From: [Clostridium] symbiosum | GTDB taxonomy: Bacteria > Bacillota > Clostridia > Lachnospirales > Lachnospiraceae | Direction of reading: 5' to 3' | Assembly (NCBI GenBank): GCA_021769625.1 | Contig: JAETSN010000038.1 | Span: 1 to 40,131, forward strand | DNA length: 40,131 nucleotides | Shown here: in pieces, positions 22,930-30,219 of the stretch | How the letters are laid out: each line of letters begins with the position of its first letter | Numbering within the stretch: position 1 is the first letter of the stretch | Program-made: the position numbers and the translations under genes | Notes under the pieces: model-generated | What the model was told of the DNA's origin: nothing | The model's database searches: none | Seen by the model: only the letters and a program-made list of their open reading frames with translations

Positions 22930-24396
22930 TTATCCTTCGGCATTGTCCTCTGATACTGTTCCGAACATGACCTGCGCTGACAGATTGGCGCTGAGCATCG
23001 TAACATCCCCCTCCAGCTTTACCGTCACAAGGTATGTGACGGAGGAACGGCTGCTGCTCTGGGATATCGGATTGATGCTCTGCACGGTCCCGCTGTAATC
23101 ACCGTATTCCGTTATGGTGACAAGAACTTTATCGCCTACGGATATTTGATCGATGTAATTCTGGTTTACGGAAACCATGACGGTGAGCTCATCGGCATTG
23201 CTGTAGCCGAGCAGCATGGCATCTTTTTGCAGTTTCATATCTTCCTCCAGAGGGACCATGAGAATCTCCCCGCTGCCTGCCGTATAAAGGTATGTATCGC
23301 CGACGCGCTCCTCAAAATCTGCAAGATGTTCCTCCGCGTCTTCTTTTTCGTCCTGCAGGGAATCCAGTTCCTCCTGCGCCTTTTTCATAGCCGTATCATA
23401 GACAACCTGAGCGTTCTGCGATCTGGCGATGGCTGTGTCATAGGCGGCTTTGGCACTTATGACACCTTCGTCATAATTATTTTGGGCGGTCTGCAGCGCG
23501 CTTTCCAGATCGGTCATTTTGAGCTTGAGTTTTTCCAGTTCATAGGCGGCGCCTATGAGTGCCATATCGTATTCCTCTTTTGCGTTCAGATATTCCTGAT
23601 ACTCTTCGTCAACTTCCTGATAAAGCTTCTGGGCGGTGTCCAGATTCGGGGTATTCGCAGGAGCTCTCACCGGGTCGCCGTTATCATCCTGGCCGGTCAC
23701 ATACTGCCAGGGCAGTTCCCACTCCTCCATTTTATCGTTCAGCAGTGCAAGATCCTCTTCATATTTTGCATGCAGATAGCTGACCTGATATTTTTCATCA
23801 TAGGAATCGTTTTGAAGGGCATCCGTATATTCCGCAATGTCTTCGTTTGCCTCCTCGATATCTTCCGAAGCCCTGTTGACAGCTTTTTGCAGTTCTGTGA
23901 TCGTCTCATTATAGACTTCCTGCGCCTGCGTGCCGTTTAAGATATTGTTGTCATGCTCGTACTGCGCCTCGATCTTTGCCTGTTCATAGGTGATAGCGCC
24001 GGCACGGTATGCCAGCTCTGCTTCCGTCTTGGCATAGGTCAGTTCCCTGCGGGCATTTTCCACACTTTCTTCCGTCAGCCTGGCAATTTTTTCGCCGCGC
24101 TCAACCTGCATGCTGGAACTTAAATATACTTCCTCGATGACCAGCTCGCTTTCCAGATAATCCAGATCCAGCCCTTCCATAATAAAACCAGAGCTGACAA
24201 TGCCTGAAGCGGTTATTATATTTTCGGTGATACGGATATTGCCTGGAGCATCAGCGCCATCAGGAAAAAAAGAGGCGTCTCCCGACCGGCCTGACAGCTG
24301 TCGGCAAAGGGTGTATACAATGATGATCGCGGCGATAAAGGCCGCAACAATCAGTAAAATAAAGATAAGCCGTTTTTTTGATGGTCTGCTCTGCAA
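22930..24396 (-). CDS. HlyD/RND-type adaptor protein, first of three
   Basis: 488 aa. A transmembrane anchor lies at about 9-30 (LIFILLIVAAFIAAIIIVYTL). A short first lipoyl half (VIEEVYLSSSMQVERGEKIARL) leads into a coiled-coil domain of about 250 residues (105-365), interrupted by a loop with Asp/Pro/Asn (DDNGDPVRAPANTPN). The second lipoyl half (YTAGSGEILMVPLEEDMKL) and a beta-barrel (TVMVSVNQNYIDQISVGDKVLV) follow. There is no Gly/Met tail. The start is a TTG with GGAGG 8 nt upstream. It is the promoter-proximal gene of the six-gene minus-strand cluster and differs from the other two, so the three are not simple recent duplicates. Confidence 0.85.
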   Translation of the reverse strand: MQSRPSKKRLIFILLIVAAFIAAIIIVYTLCRQLSGRSGDASFFPDGADAPGNIRITENIITASGIVSSGFIMEGLDLDYLESELVIEEVYLSSSMQVERGEKIARLTEESVENARRELTYAKTEAELAYRAGAITYEQAKIEAQYEHDNNILNGTQAQEVYNETITELQKAVNRASEDIEEANEDIAEYTDALQNDSYDEKYQVSYLHAKYEEDLALLNDKMEEWELPWQYVTGQDDNGDPVRAPANTPNLDTAQKLYQEVDEEYQEYLNAKEEYDMALIGAAYELEKLKLKMTDLESALQTAQNNYDEGVISAKAAYDTAIARSQNAQVVYDTAMKKAQEELDSLQDEKEDAEEHLADFEERVGDTYLYTAGSGEILMVPLEEDMKLQKDAMLLGYSNADELTVMVSVNQNYIDQISVGDKVLVTITEYGDYSGTVQSINPISQSSSRSSVTYLVTVKLEGDVTMLSANLSAQVMFGTVSEDNAEG

Positions 24397-24640
24397 GGGG
24401 AAAGCCTCCGTTTCCTGTGAGATAAGACAGCCCTGCAGGCATTGTGCGAAAGATGGGGATATATCGCCGGGAGGCCTGCAAAAGCAAATATAATGGAAAA
24501 ATATTACCGGGAAATTGTGATGAGAAAATGGAAAAAATGTGTAAAGAGAATGATAAAAGGGTGAAAAAAGTGTGAACTCATAATCTGCATTCAGGACATA
24601 ATTCCCCCTTGGAAGTAGAGATTTTTTAAAAGATTATTAA
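24397..24640 (-). promoter_or_regulatory. Control region of the adaptor/ABC operon with direct repeats
   Basis: On the minus strand, TTCACAC (24576-24570) and TTCACCC (24565-24559) are direct repeats with an 11-nt period, and TTTACA (24545-24540) follows about two turns on. This is the pattern of OmpR-family (PhoP-box-like) binding sites. A/T-rich -10 candidates (TAATAT near 24505, TATATT near 24490) lie downstream. The 24450-24480 stretch can form a GCAGGC/GCCTGC hairpin in the leader. No two-component genes lie next to it. Confidence 0.45.
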
Positions 24641-24751
24641 ATGTTTATCAGAGACAAAACATTGGTAAATAGAGGTTTATTGACAGATAAAGACTTTGAA
24701 GAATACCTCAAATTAAGGAACCACATACAATTGAAAAGAATAGGTCCGTAA
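24641..24751 (+). CDS. Possible 36-aa frame, uncertain
   Basis: The frame opens with ATG at 24641 and ends with TAA at 24749-24751, three bases before the convergent LacI gene stop. No Shine-Dalgarno sequence is present. The residues GLLTDKDFEEYLKLRNHI resemble the short helical tails of SHOCT-type motifs and resemble the tail of the frame at 16334. It may be a gene remnant. Confidence 0.2.
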   Translation: MFIRDKTLVNRGLLTDKDFEEYLKLRNHIQLKRIGP

Positions 24752-24753
24752 AT

Positions 24754-25770
24754 CTAGACAATCTCCTTAATCTTCACCGACAACTCCGCATAGTAAGAAT
24801 CCTGTATGCTGGCTTCCTTGTCGGAAAGAAAGGAAAACATGACCTCCAACGACTTGGAGCCTTGCCAGTAGGGTTCCTGACAGATAGTCGCGGTGATGAT
24901 ATTTTTTTGCATCATCTCGACAGTGGAGGGGACTTCATCAAAAGTGATGACTTTGATATTCTTTTCGGGGGCAAGTTCCGCGATGGCGCGGCAGCCGCCG
25001 TAAACGCCTGCCGCTGTAAAATAGAAGGCGTTGATATCAGGGTGGCTGTGCAGCATCCGGGAAACCAGTTCATATGCCGTCTTATCATCATCCAGACTCT
25101 CACCCTGACAGACAACCTTAAAGCGGGCGTCATCCGAGAGCTTATCCACAAAACCGGAAATGCGCTGGGTGTGGCACAGAATATTATTATCGCCGTTTAC
25201 AATGCCGAGACGGACAGGGCCGGAAGTGACAAGCTTCATCAGAGCGCCGGCGGCTTCCCCGGAATTGTAGTAATCGCTGCCCACATAGGAGAGGCGGCGC
25301 ACGCCCTCCGCGTCGGAATTGACTGTGATGACGGGGATGCCGCTGCGGATCAGTTTATTCAGTTCTTCCCGTATCTCGTCGCCGTTGTAGGGTGTGATGA
25401 TCAGACCCTGTATCCCCTCCTTGAGGCATGCTCTGATGGCGGATAGCTGCGCTTCGGGGTGATAGGCGACACGTTTCACGGAAATTTCGCAGCCATAGAG
25501 CGACAATTCTTCGGCTTTATCGGAAAATCCCTGCATCACATGGTCAAAAAACGGATTTTTTCTGCTGAACAGGATGACACCGATCAGATATTTCTTTTTT
25601 TGGGCAGCAAGAGCGATCCCGGCGCGGTTGGGTTTGTAATCAAGCTGCCGGATGATCGCACGGATCCTTTCCGCCGTCTCTTCATTGACGGAACCCCGGT
25701 TGTTTAATACTCTGTCCACGGTGCCGCGGGAGACGCCTGCCAGTTCTGCAATTTCTCTGATCGTTGCCAT
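24754..25770 (-). CDS. LacI-family regulator with sugar-binding domain, divergent from the xylulokinase operon
   Basis: 338 aa. Residues 1-55 form the LacI helix-turn-helix (MATIREIAELAGVSRGTVDRVLNNRG). Residues from about 62 form a periplasmic-binding-protein-like domain of the Peripla_BP_4 kind (IGVILFSRKNPFFDHVMQGF, GLIITPYNGDEIREELNKL, IPVITVNSDAEG). This domain is closer to ribose/pentose-binding proteins than to classic LacI. GGAGGA lies 9 nt before the ATG. It is divergent from the kinase, DUF4867 and isomerase genes and is probably their repressor, with a sugar as inducer. A long hairpin element separates the two transcription units. Confidence 0.9.
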   Translation of the reverse strand: MATIREIAELAGVSRGTVDRVLNNRGSVNEETAERIRAIIRQLDYKPNRAGIALAAQKKKYLIGVILFSRKNPFFDHVMQGFSDKAEELSLYGCEISVKRVAYHPEAQLSAIRACLKEGIQGLIITPYNGDEIREELNKLIRSGIPVITVNSDAEGVRRLSYVGSDYYNSGEAAGALMKLVTSGPVRLGIVNGDNNILCHTQRISGFVDKLSDDARFKVVCQGESLDDDKTAYELVSRMLHSHPDINAFYFTAAGVYGGCRAIAELAPEKNIKVITFDEVPSTVEMMQKNIITATICQEPYWQGSKSLEVMFSFLSDKEASIQDSYYAELSVKIKEIV

Positions 25771-25814
25771 GGGATATTCCTCCTGTGAAATATTTGCCGC
25801 AGCGAAAATTCAGA

Positions 25815-25916
25815 AAACCTGCGGTTTCCCGAATTCACGGGCTTCGCCCTATCGAAAAAGAGAGAAGCAAATTTTCTTACATGCAAGCATGACGAAATTT
25901 ACTTCTCTCTTTTTCG
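25815..25916. repeat. Cluster of palindromes between the LacI and xylB genes
   Basis: There are three adjacent hairpins. AAACC/GGTTT occupies 25815-25827. GGGC/GCCC with loop TTC occupies 25839-25849. The long stem joins 25853-25867 and 25902-25916 (15 bp perfect) and continues past one mismatch through AAATTT/AAATTT; its loop holds a small ATGC/GCAT hairpin. The long stem lacks a T-run outside it and looks like a structured repeat rather than only a terminator. The remainder of 25771-26020 shows no gene. Confidence 0.65.
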
Positions 25917-26020
25917 GCACTGCTCATTGCTTTCGTGTACATTATACAGTAATACTGCCTAATAATCTATCACCATTTTCATGGATAATTACTGAAAATA
26001 AAAATAGAATTAAAAAAGAA

Positions 26021-26069
26021 TTGCAAAAACAGTGGAATTGAGTTACAATGAACACATGTAGCGTGCACG
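26021..26069 (+). promoter_or_regulatory. Promoter and probable operator of the xylulokinase operon
   Basis: TTGCAA (26021-26026) and TACAAT (26044-26049) are 17 nt apart. The palindrome CGTGCACG (26062-26069) lies just after the expected start, where a LacI-type repressor would block. Flanking ACAC/GTGT-like bases extend the symmetry only imperfectly. Confidence 0.65.
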
Positions 26070-26103
26070 GGCACACAAAATGGGAATGGAGGGTTATTAA
26101 AAG

Positions 26104-27573
26104 ATGCTGTATGTAGGAATTGATTTGGGCACATCGGCGGTGAAGCTTCTGCTGATGGACGGAGAGGGAAAGATACATAAGATCGTTTCAAAGGAATATC
26201 CTTTATATTTCCCGCATCCGGGCTGGTCGGAACAAAAGCCTGAGGACTGGTATGAAAAGAGTATGGAAGGCTTAAAGGAACTGTTGTCGGAGTGCGATAA
26301 GAGCCAGGTGGCAGGTATCAGTTTCGGCGGTCAGATGCACGGGCTTGTGATACTGGATAAGGACGACCATGTGATCCGTCCTGCGCTTTTGTGGAATGAC
26401 GGAAGAACTTTTGAAGAATGCGACTACTTAAATAATGTGATCGGGAAGGACAAATTATCCGAGTATACAGCAAATATTTCTTTCACGGGATTTACGGCAC
26501 CGAAGATCTTATGGATCAAAAACAAGGAGCCGGAGAATTTCGCGAAAATAGAGAAGATCATGCTGCCGAAGGATTATCTGGCATATAAGCTTTCCGGCGT
26601 ACACTGCACGGATGTCTCTGATGCCTCCGGTATGTTGCTGTTCGATGTGAAGAACCGCTGCTGGTCGAAGGAGATGATGGAGATCTGCGGCGTGAGGGAA
26701 GAACAGCTTGCGAAGATCTTTGAGAGCTACGAAGTGGTGGGCACTTTGAAACCCGAGATCGCAAAAGAGCTGGGACTGCCCGGGACAGTGAAGATCATAG
26801 CGGGTGCCGGGGACAATGCGGCGGCTGCAGTGGGAACGGGAACCGTGGGCGATGCAATGTGCAATATCTCCCTCGGGACGAGCGGAACGATCTTTATCTC
26901 CTCGAAGGAATTCGGCGTGGATAAGTATAACGCGCTGCATGCTTTTGCACATGCGGACGGGCACTATCATCTGATGGGCTGTATGCTGAGCGCCGCTTCC
27001 TGCAATAAATGGTGGATGGAAGATATCCTGAAGACGGAGGACTTCGCCGGCGAGCAGGGCCAGATCGAAAAGCTGGGCGAGAACCACGTTTACTTCCTGC
27101 CCTACCTGATGGGCGAGAGATCCCCCCACAATAATCCGAACGCAAGGGGAACTTTTATCGGCATGACGATGGATACGACGAGGGCGGATATGACGCAGGC
27201 AGTGCTGGAAGGAGTTGCATTTGCCCTGCGGGATTCCTTTGAGGTGGCAAAATCGCTGGGCATCAAGATCGAGCGGACGAAGATCTGCGGCGGCGGCGCA
27301 AAGAGCCCGCTGTGGAAGAAAATGATCGCCAATATACTGGGTATCAAGGTGGATGTGATCGAGAGTGAGGAGGGCCCGGGCTATGGCGGCGGTATGCTGG
27401 CGGCGGTTGGATGCGGCGAGTTCGCGTCTGTGGAAGAAGCGGCTGCAAAACTGGTGAAGGTTGTGGACACGGTGGAGCCCGATCCGGAGCTGACCGCAAA
27501 GTACGAGGCAAGATACCAGCAGTTCAAAGAGATCTATCCGGCATGCAAGCCGATATTTGATATCATAAAATAG
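26104..27573 (+). CDS. xylB: Xylulokinase (FGGY family)
   Basis: 489 aa, a full-length FGGY carbohydrate kinase that phosphorylates D-xylulose (or a related ketopentose) with ATP. It has the N-terminal phosphate loop GIDLGTSAVKLLLMD, the sugar-contact motif GQMHG at 76-80 (as in E. coli XylB), and the catalytic aspartate D237 in GAGDNAAAAVG. The C-terminal FGGY signature region contains GVAFALRDSFEV and ICGGGAKSPLW. GGAGGG lies about 11 nt before the ATG. It is the first gene of a three-gene operon with DUF4867 and an isomerase. XylB-type motifs make xylulose the first guess; ribulose or a similar sugar is possible given the isomerase type. Confidence 0.88.
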   Translation: MLYVGIDLGTSAVKLLLMDGEGKIHKIVSKEYPLYFPHPGWSEQKPEDWYEKSMEGLKELLSECDKSQVAGISFGGQMHGLVILDKDDHVIRPALLWNDGRTFEECDYLNNVIGKDKLSEYTANISFTGFTAPKILWIKNKEPENFAKIEKIMLPKDYLAYKLSGVHCTDVSDASGMLLFDVKNRCWSKEMMEICGVREEQLAKIFESYEVVGTLKPEIAKELGLPGTVKIIAGAGDNAAAAVGTGTVGDAMCNISLGTSGTIFISSKEFGVDKYNALHAFAHADGHYHLMGCMLSAASCNKWWMEDILKTEDFAGEQGQIEKLGENHVYFLPYLMGERSPHNNPNARGTFIGMTMDTTRADMTQAVLEGVAFALRDSFEVAKSLGIKIERTKICGGGAKSPLWKKMIANILGIKVDVIESEEGPGYGGGMLAAVGCGEFASVEEAAAKLVKVVDTVEPDPELTAKYEARYQQFKEIYPACKPIFDIIK

Positions 27574-27584
27574 GAGGAAGAACT

Positions 27585-28199
27585 ATGGAAATCAAAAAAG
27601 TTACGGATGCCGCTTTTCGGAAATACGGCAGAGTGATCTCTGAATTCGATTTTTCCGAACTTGTGGCAAAACTGGCGGAGACGCCGCTTCCTGAGGGCGT
27701 GGTTTATGAACCCTCGGTAGAAATGCTGGAGGCGCTGCCGCTGAAAGAAAAACTCGAAACGGCATATTATGGGGAACTGCCGATCCAGATCGGCTACTGC
27801 AACGGCCACAATCATCTGTTGAACGCAGTGGAATATCACCGTTCATCCGAAGTGGATATCGCGGCGGATGACCTGATCCTGCTTCTGGGAAGCCAGCAGG
27901 ACATCACGGACGACTATACCTATGAGACGTCTAAGATAGAAGCATTCCTCTGCCCGAAGGGAACAGGCGTGGAGCTTTACGCGACGACGCTCCACTATGC
28001 ACCCTGCAGCGTGGGGGACAACGGTTTCCGCTGCGGTATCGTACTGCCGAAGGATACCAACCTGCCGCTTGACAAAAAGCATGAAGGCTACGAGGACGCA
28101 CTGATCACGGCTAAAAATAAATGGCTGATCGGACACGCCGAAGGAGGCCTCGACGCAGGAGCGCACATCGGACTGATCGGGGAAAATATCTCCGTATGA
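27585..28199 (+). CDS. DUF4867 family protein (cupin-like)
   Basis: 204 aa, no signal peptide. The C-terminal two thirds have the beta-rich pattern of a cupin-like fold. Candidate metal or substrate residues include GYCNGHNHLLNAVEYHRSSE (His and Glu), the E of KIEAFLCPKGTGVELYATTLHYAP, and GHAEGGLDAGAHIGLIGEN near the C-terminus. The family is found in Firmicutes sugar operons and has no established function known to me. GGAGGAAG precedes the ATG, 12 nt after xylB. It sits between the kinase and isomerase genes, which suggests a mutarotase, lactonase or isomerase-like step on the same sugar (inference). Confidence 0.75.
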   Translation: MEIKKVTDAAFRKYGRVISEFDFSELVAKLAETPLPEGVVYEPSVEMLEALPLKEKLETAYYGELPIQIGYCNGHNHLLNAVEYHRSSEVDIAADDLILLLGSQQDITDDYTYETSKIEAFLCPKGTGVELYATTLHYAPCSVGDNGFRCGIVLPKDTNLPLDKKHEGYEDALITAKNKWLIGHAEGGLDAGAHIGLIGENISV

Positions 28200-28236
28200 C
28201 ATATAAACACACAAAATATAAGGAGGAACAACTATC

Positions 28237-29727
28237 ATGAACAACATTCCAAAAATCAAACTGGGTATCGTAGCTGTCAGCCGTGACTGCTTCCCGGAAA
28301 GCCTTTCCGTAAACAGGAGAAAAGCGCTTGTGGAAGCTTACAGGGCAAAATATGACGCAGAAGACATCTATGAGTGCCCCATCTGTATCGTGGAGAGCGA
28401 GATCCATATGGTACAGGCTCTGGAAGATATCAAGAAAGCCGGCTGTAACGCGCTCTGCGTATACCTCGGCAACTTCGGCCCGGAGATCTCCGAGACACTT
28501 CTCGCAAAACACTTTGACGGTCCGAAGATGTTCTGTGCGGCAGCGGAAGAGAGCCAGAATGATCTGGTAGGCGGCAGAGGCGATGCTTACTGCGGCATGT
28601 TAAACGCGAGCTATAACCTGAAACTGCGCAACGTTGGCGCATACATCCCCGAGTATCCGGTGGGAACAGCGGAGGACTGCGCTGATATGATGAATGAATT
28701 CCTGCCCATCGCGAGAGCGCTGGTTGGACTTTCCGAGTTAAAGATCATCAGCTTCGGTCCGAGGCCGCTCAACTTCCTCGCCTGCAACGCACCGATCAAA
28801 CAGCTCTACAATCTGGGCGTAGAGATCGAGGAGAACTCCGAGCTGGATCTGTTTGAAGCGTTCAACAAACATGCCGGCGATGAAAGAATTCCTGCAAAAG
28901 TTGCGGAGATGGCGGAAGAACTGGGCGCGGGCAACAAGAAACCCGAAGTGCTTGAAAAACTTGCGCAGTATGAACTGACACTGCTCGACTGGGTCGAGGA
29001 GCACAGAGGCTACAGAAAATACGTTGCGATCGCCGGAAAATGCTGGCCTGCATTCCAGACACAGTTCGGCTTTGTTCCCTGCTATGTGAACAGCCGTCTG
29101 ACAGGTATGGGCATCCCTGTATCCTGCGAAGTGGATATCTACGGCTGCCTGTCCGAGTTTATCGGAACCTGTGTCAGCAACGATATCGTTACGCTGCTCG
29201 ACATCAATAACTCCGTGCCGGCGGATATGTACAAAGAGTCCATCGAAGGCAAATTCGATTACACGCATAAGGATACCTTCATGGGATTCCACTGCGGCAA
29301 CACCTGCTCGAAGAAACTCTCTTCCTGCGAGATGAAATATCAGATGATCATGGCGAGAAATCTGCCGATCGAAGTGACAAACGGAACTTTGGAGGGCGAC
29401 ATTATGCCGGGCGACATCACGTTCTATCGCCTCCAGTCCACTGCAGACTGCAAACTGCGCGCTTATGTGGCACAGGGTGAAGTGCTTCCGGTGGCTACGA
29501 AGTCCTTCGGCGGTATCGGCGTATTCGCGATCAAGGAGATGGGCAGATTCTACCGTCACGTTCTGATCGAGAAGAATTATCCTCATCACGGTGCGGTTGC
29601 GTTTGGCCACTACGGGAAAGCTCTGTTTGAAGTATTTAAATATCTGGGCGTTCCGGTAGAGGATATCAACTACAATCAGCCGAAGAGCCTGCCGTATCCG
29701 ACAGAGAATCCGTTTGCGGTTAATTAA
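28237..29727 (+). CDS. L-fucose/L-arabinose isomerase-family protein
   Basis: 496 aa. It belongs to the short fucose/arabinose isomerase-like family and not to the 590-aa E. coli FucI type. The N-terminal domain (about 1-170) is Rossmann-like (LGIVAVSRDCFPESL, GCNALCVYLGNFGPE). The central part has GPRPLNFLACNAPIKQLYNLGVEIEENSELDL, in which Glu/Asp residues probably bind the metal. The C-terminal part has TFMGFHCGNTCS and YPHHGAVAFGHYGKALFEV, with probable active-site His. It should interconvert an aldose and a ketose that the adjacent kinase then phosphorylates; D-arabinose, L-arabinose, L-fucose or D-xylose are all possible. AAGGAGGA precedes the ATG. Codon choice (ATC, GAA, CTG and AAA rich) suggests high expression. 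Confidence 0.82.
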   Translation: MNNIPKIKLGIVAVSRDCFPESLSVNRRKALVEAYRAKYDAEDIYECPICIVESEIHMVQALEDIKKAGCNALCVYLGNFGPEISETLLAKHFDGPKMFCAAAEESQNDLVGGRGDAYCGMLNASYNLKLRNVGAYIPEYPVGTAEDCADMMNEFLPIARALVGLSELKIISFGPRPLNFLACNAPIKQLYNLGVEIEENSELDLFEAFNKHAGDERIPAKVAEMAEELGAGNKKPEVLEKLAQYELTLLDWVEEHRGYRKYVAIAGKCWPAFQTQFGFVPCYVNSRLTGMGIPVSCEVDIYGCLSEFIGTCVSNDIVTLLDINNSVPADMYKESIEGKFDYTHKDTFMGFHCGNTCSKKLSSCEMKYQMIMARNLPIEVTNGTLEGDIMPGDITFYRLQSTADCKLRAYVAQGEVLPVATKSFGGIGVFAIKEMGRFYRHVLIEKNYPHHGAVAFGHYGKALFEVFKYLGVPVEDINYNQPKSLPYPTENPFAVN

Positions 29728-29776
29728 TTTGCGGCTTTATGTGAGCGCTGTACGGATTTTTGACAATTTTATAAGC

Positions 29777-29805
29777 TTTACACCTTTTATAGAATCTGTT
29801 ATGAT
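29777..29805 (+). promoter_or_regulatory. Promoter of the small coiled protein gene
   Basis: TTTACA (29777-29782) and the extended -10 TGTTATGAT (TATGAT at 29800-29805) are 17 nt apart. The start would fall about 40 nt before the small gene. No terminator was recognised between the isomerase stop and this promoter. Confidence 0.65.
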
Positions 29806-29851
29806 TATAGTGTAAAGATCGGTAGGGGCTATTGGAAAGCAGGTGATTGAT

Positions 29852-30043
29852 ATGCCGAACGGCGCAGAAATTATAAGAGATGCTTTAAATGATTTTCAAA
29901 GAATACAGGCACATATGTTTTTGGCAAAAAAAGAAAATGCCACTGAGACGTATGCAAGCTTAAAGAATGATTATATATCATTGAAGGCATTACTCACAAG
30001 TTTGGGTGTGAATCTCTCTGAGATTGACAAGATAAAAGAATAA
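29852..30043 (+). CDS. Small helical protein (63 aa), function unknown
   Basis: The ATG at 29852 has AGGTG 6 nt upstream; a GTG at 29843 overlaps this site. The protein is all-helical with heptad-like hydrophobics (IIRDALNDFQRIQAHMFLAKKE, TYASLKNDYISLKALLTSLGV) and ends in a charged helix. No signal peptide and no recognised family. It has its own promoter and a terminator, so it is a monocistronic unit between the isomerase operon and the sensor module. Confidence 0.6.
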   Translation: MPNGAEIIRDALNDFQRIQAHMFLAKKENATETYASLKNDYISLKALLTSLGVNLSEIDKIKE

Positions 30044-30071
30044 ACATAAAGTAAATTAACGACAAATAAAG

Positions 30072-30104
30072 AGGGTGCAGTGCGTGACAGTCAGCACCCT
30101 TTTT
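30072..30104 (+). terminator. Intrinsic terminator after the small protein gene
   Basis: AGGGTGC (30072-30078) pairs with GCACCCT (30094-30100) around a 15-nt loop that contains TGAC/GTCA. It is followed by TTTTT (30100-30104). Confidence 0.8.
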
Positions 30105-30108
30105 ATTT

Positions 30109-30208
30109 CCGCGAGCAACGAGCCAAGTAGCTGCACTTGTGCGGATATTTGGCGACTGCCGCGAGGGTGGAATATCCCGCAGCTTGCTGCGGGGTATTTC
30201 ACTTGCGA
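30109..30208. repeat. Structured GC-rich repeat element upstream of the sensor gene
   Basis: CCGCGAG occurs twice in direct orientation (30109-30115 and 30159-30165). The first half folds as GCCAA/TTGGC with an inner CTGCAC/GTGCGG stem. The second half is a 17-bp stem (30167-30183 with 30186-30202, two wobbles) and only two unpaired bases. It has no T-tract. It resembles dispersed palindromic intergenic elements of Lachnospiraceae genomes (from memory, not searched). Confidence 0.65.
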
Positions 30209-30219
30209 ATTTTAATGTT

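Noticed and set aside
23146-23940. Plus-strand open frame of about 264 codons across an adaptor gene
   Set aside because: It is antisense to the coiled-coil coding region; its hydrophobic residues are the mirror of Glu/Lys-rich codons.
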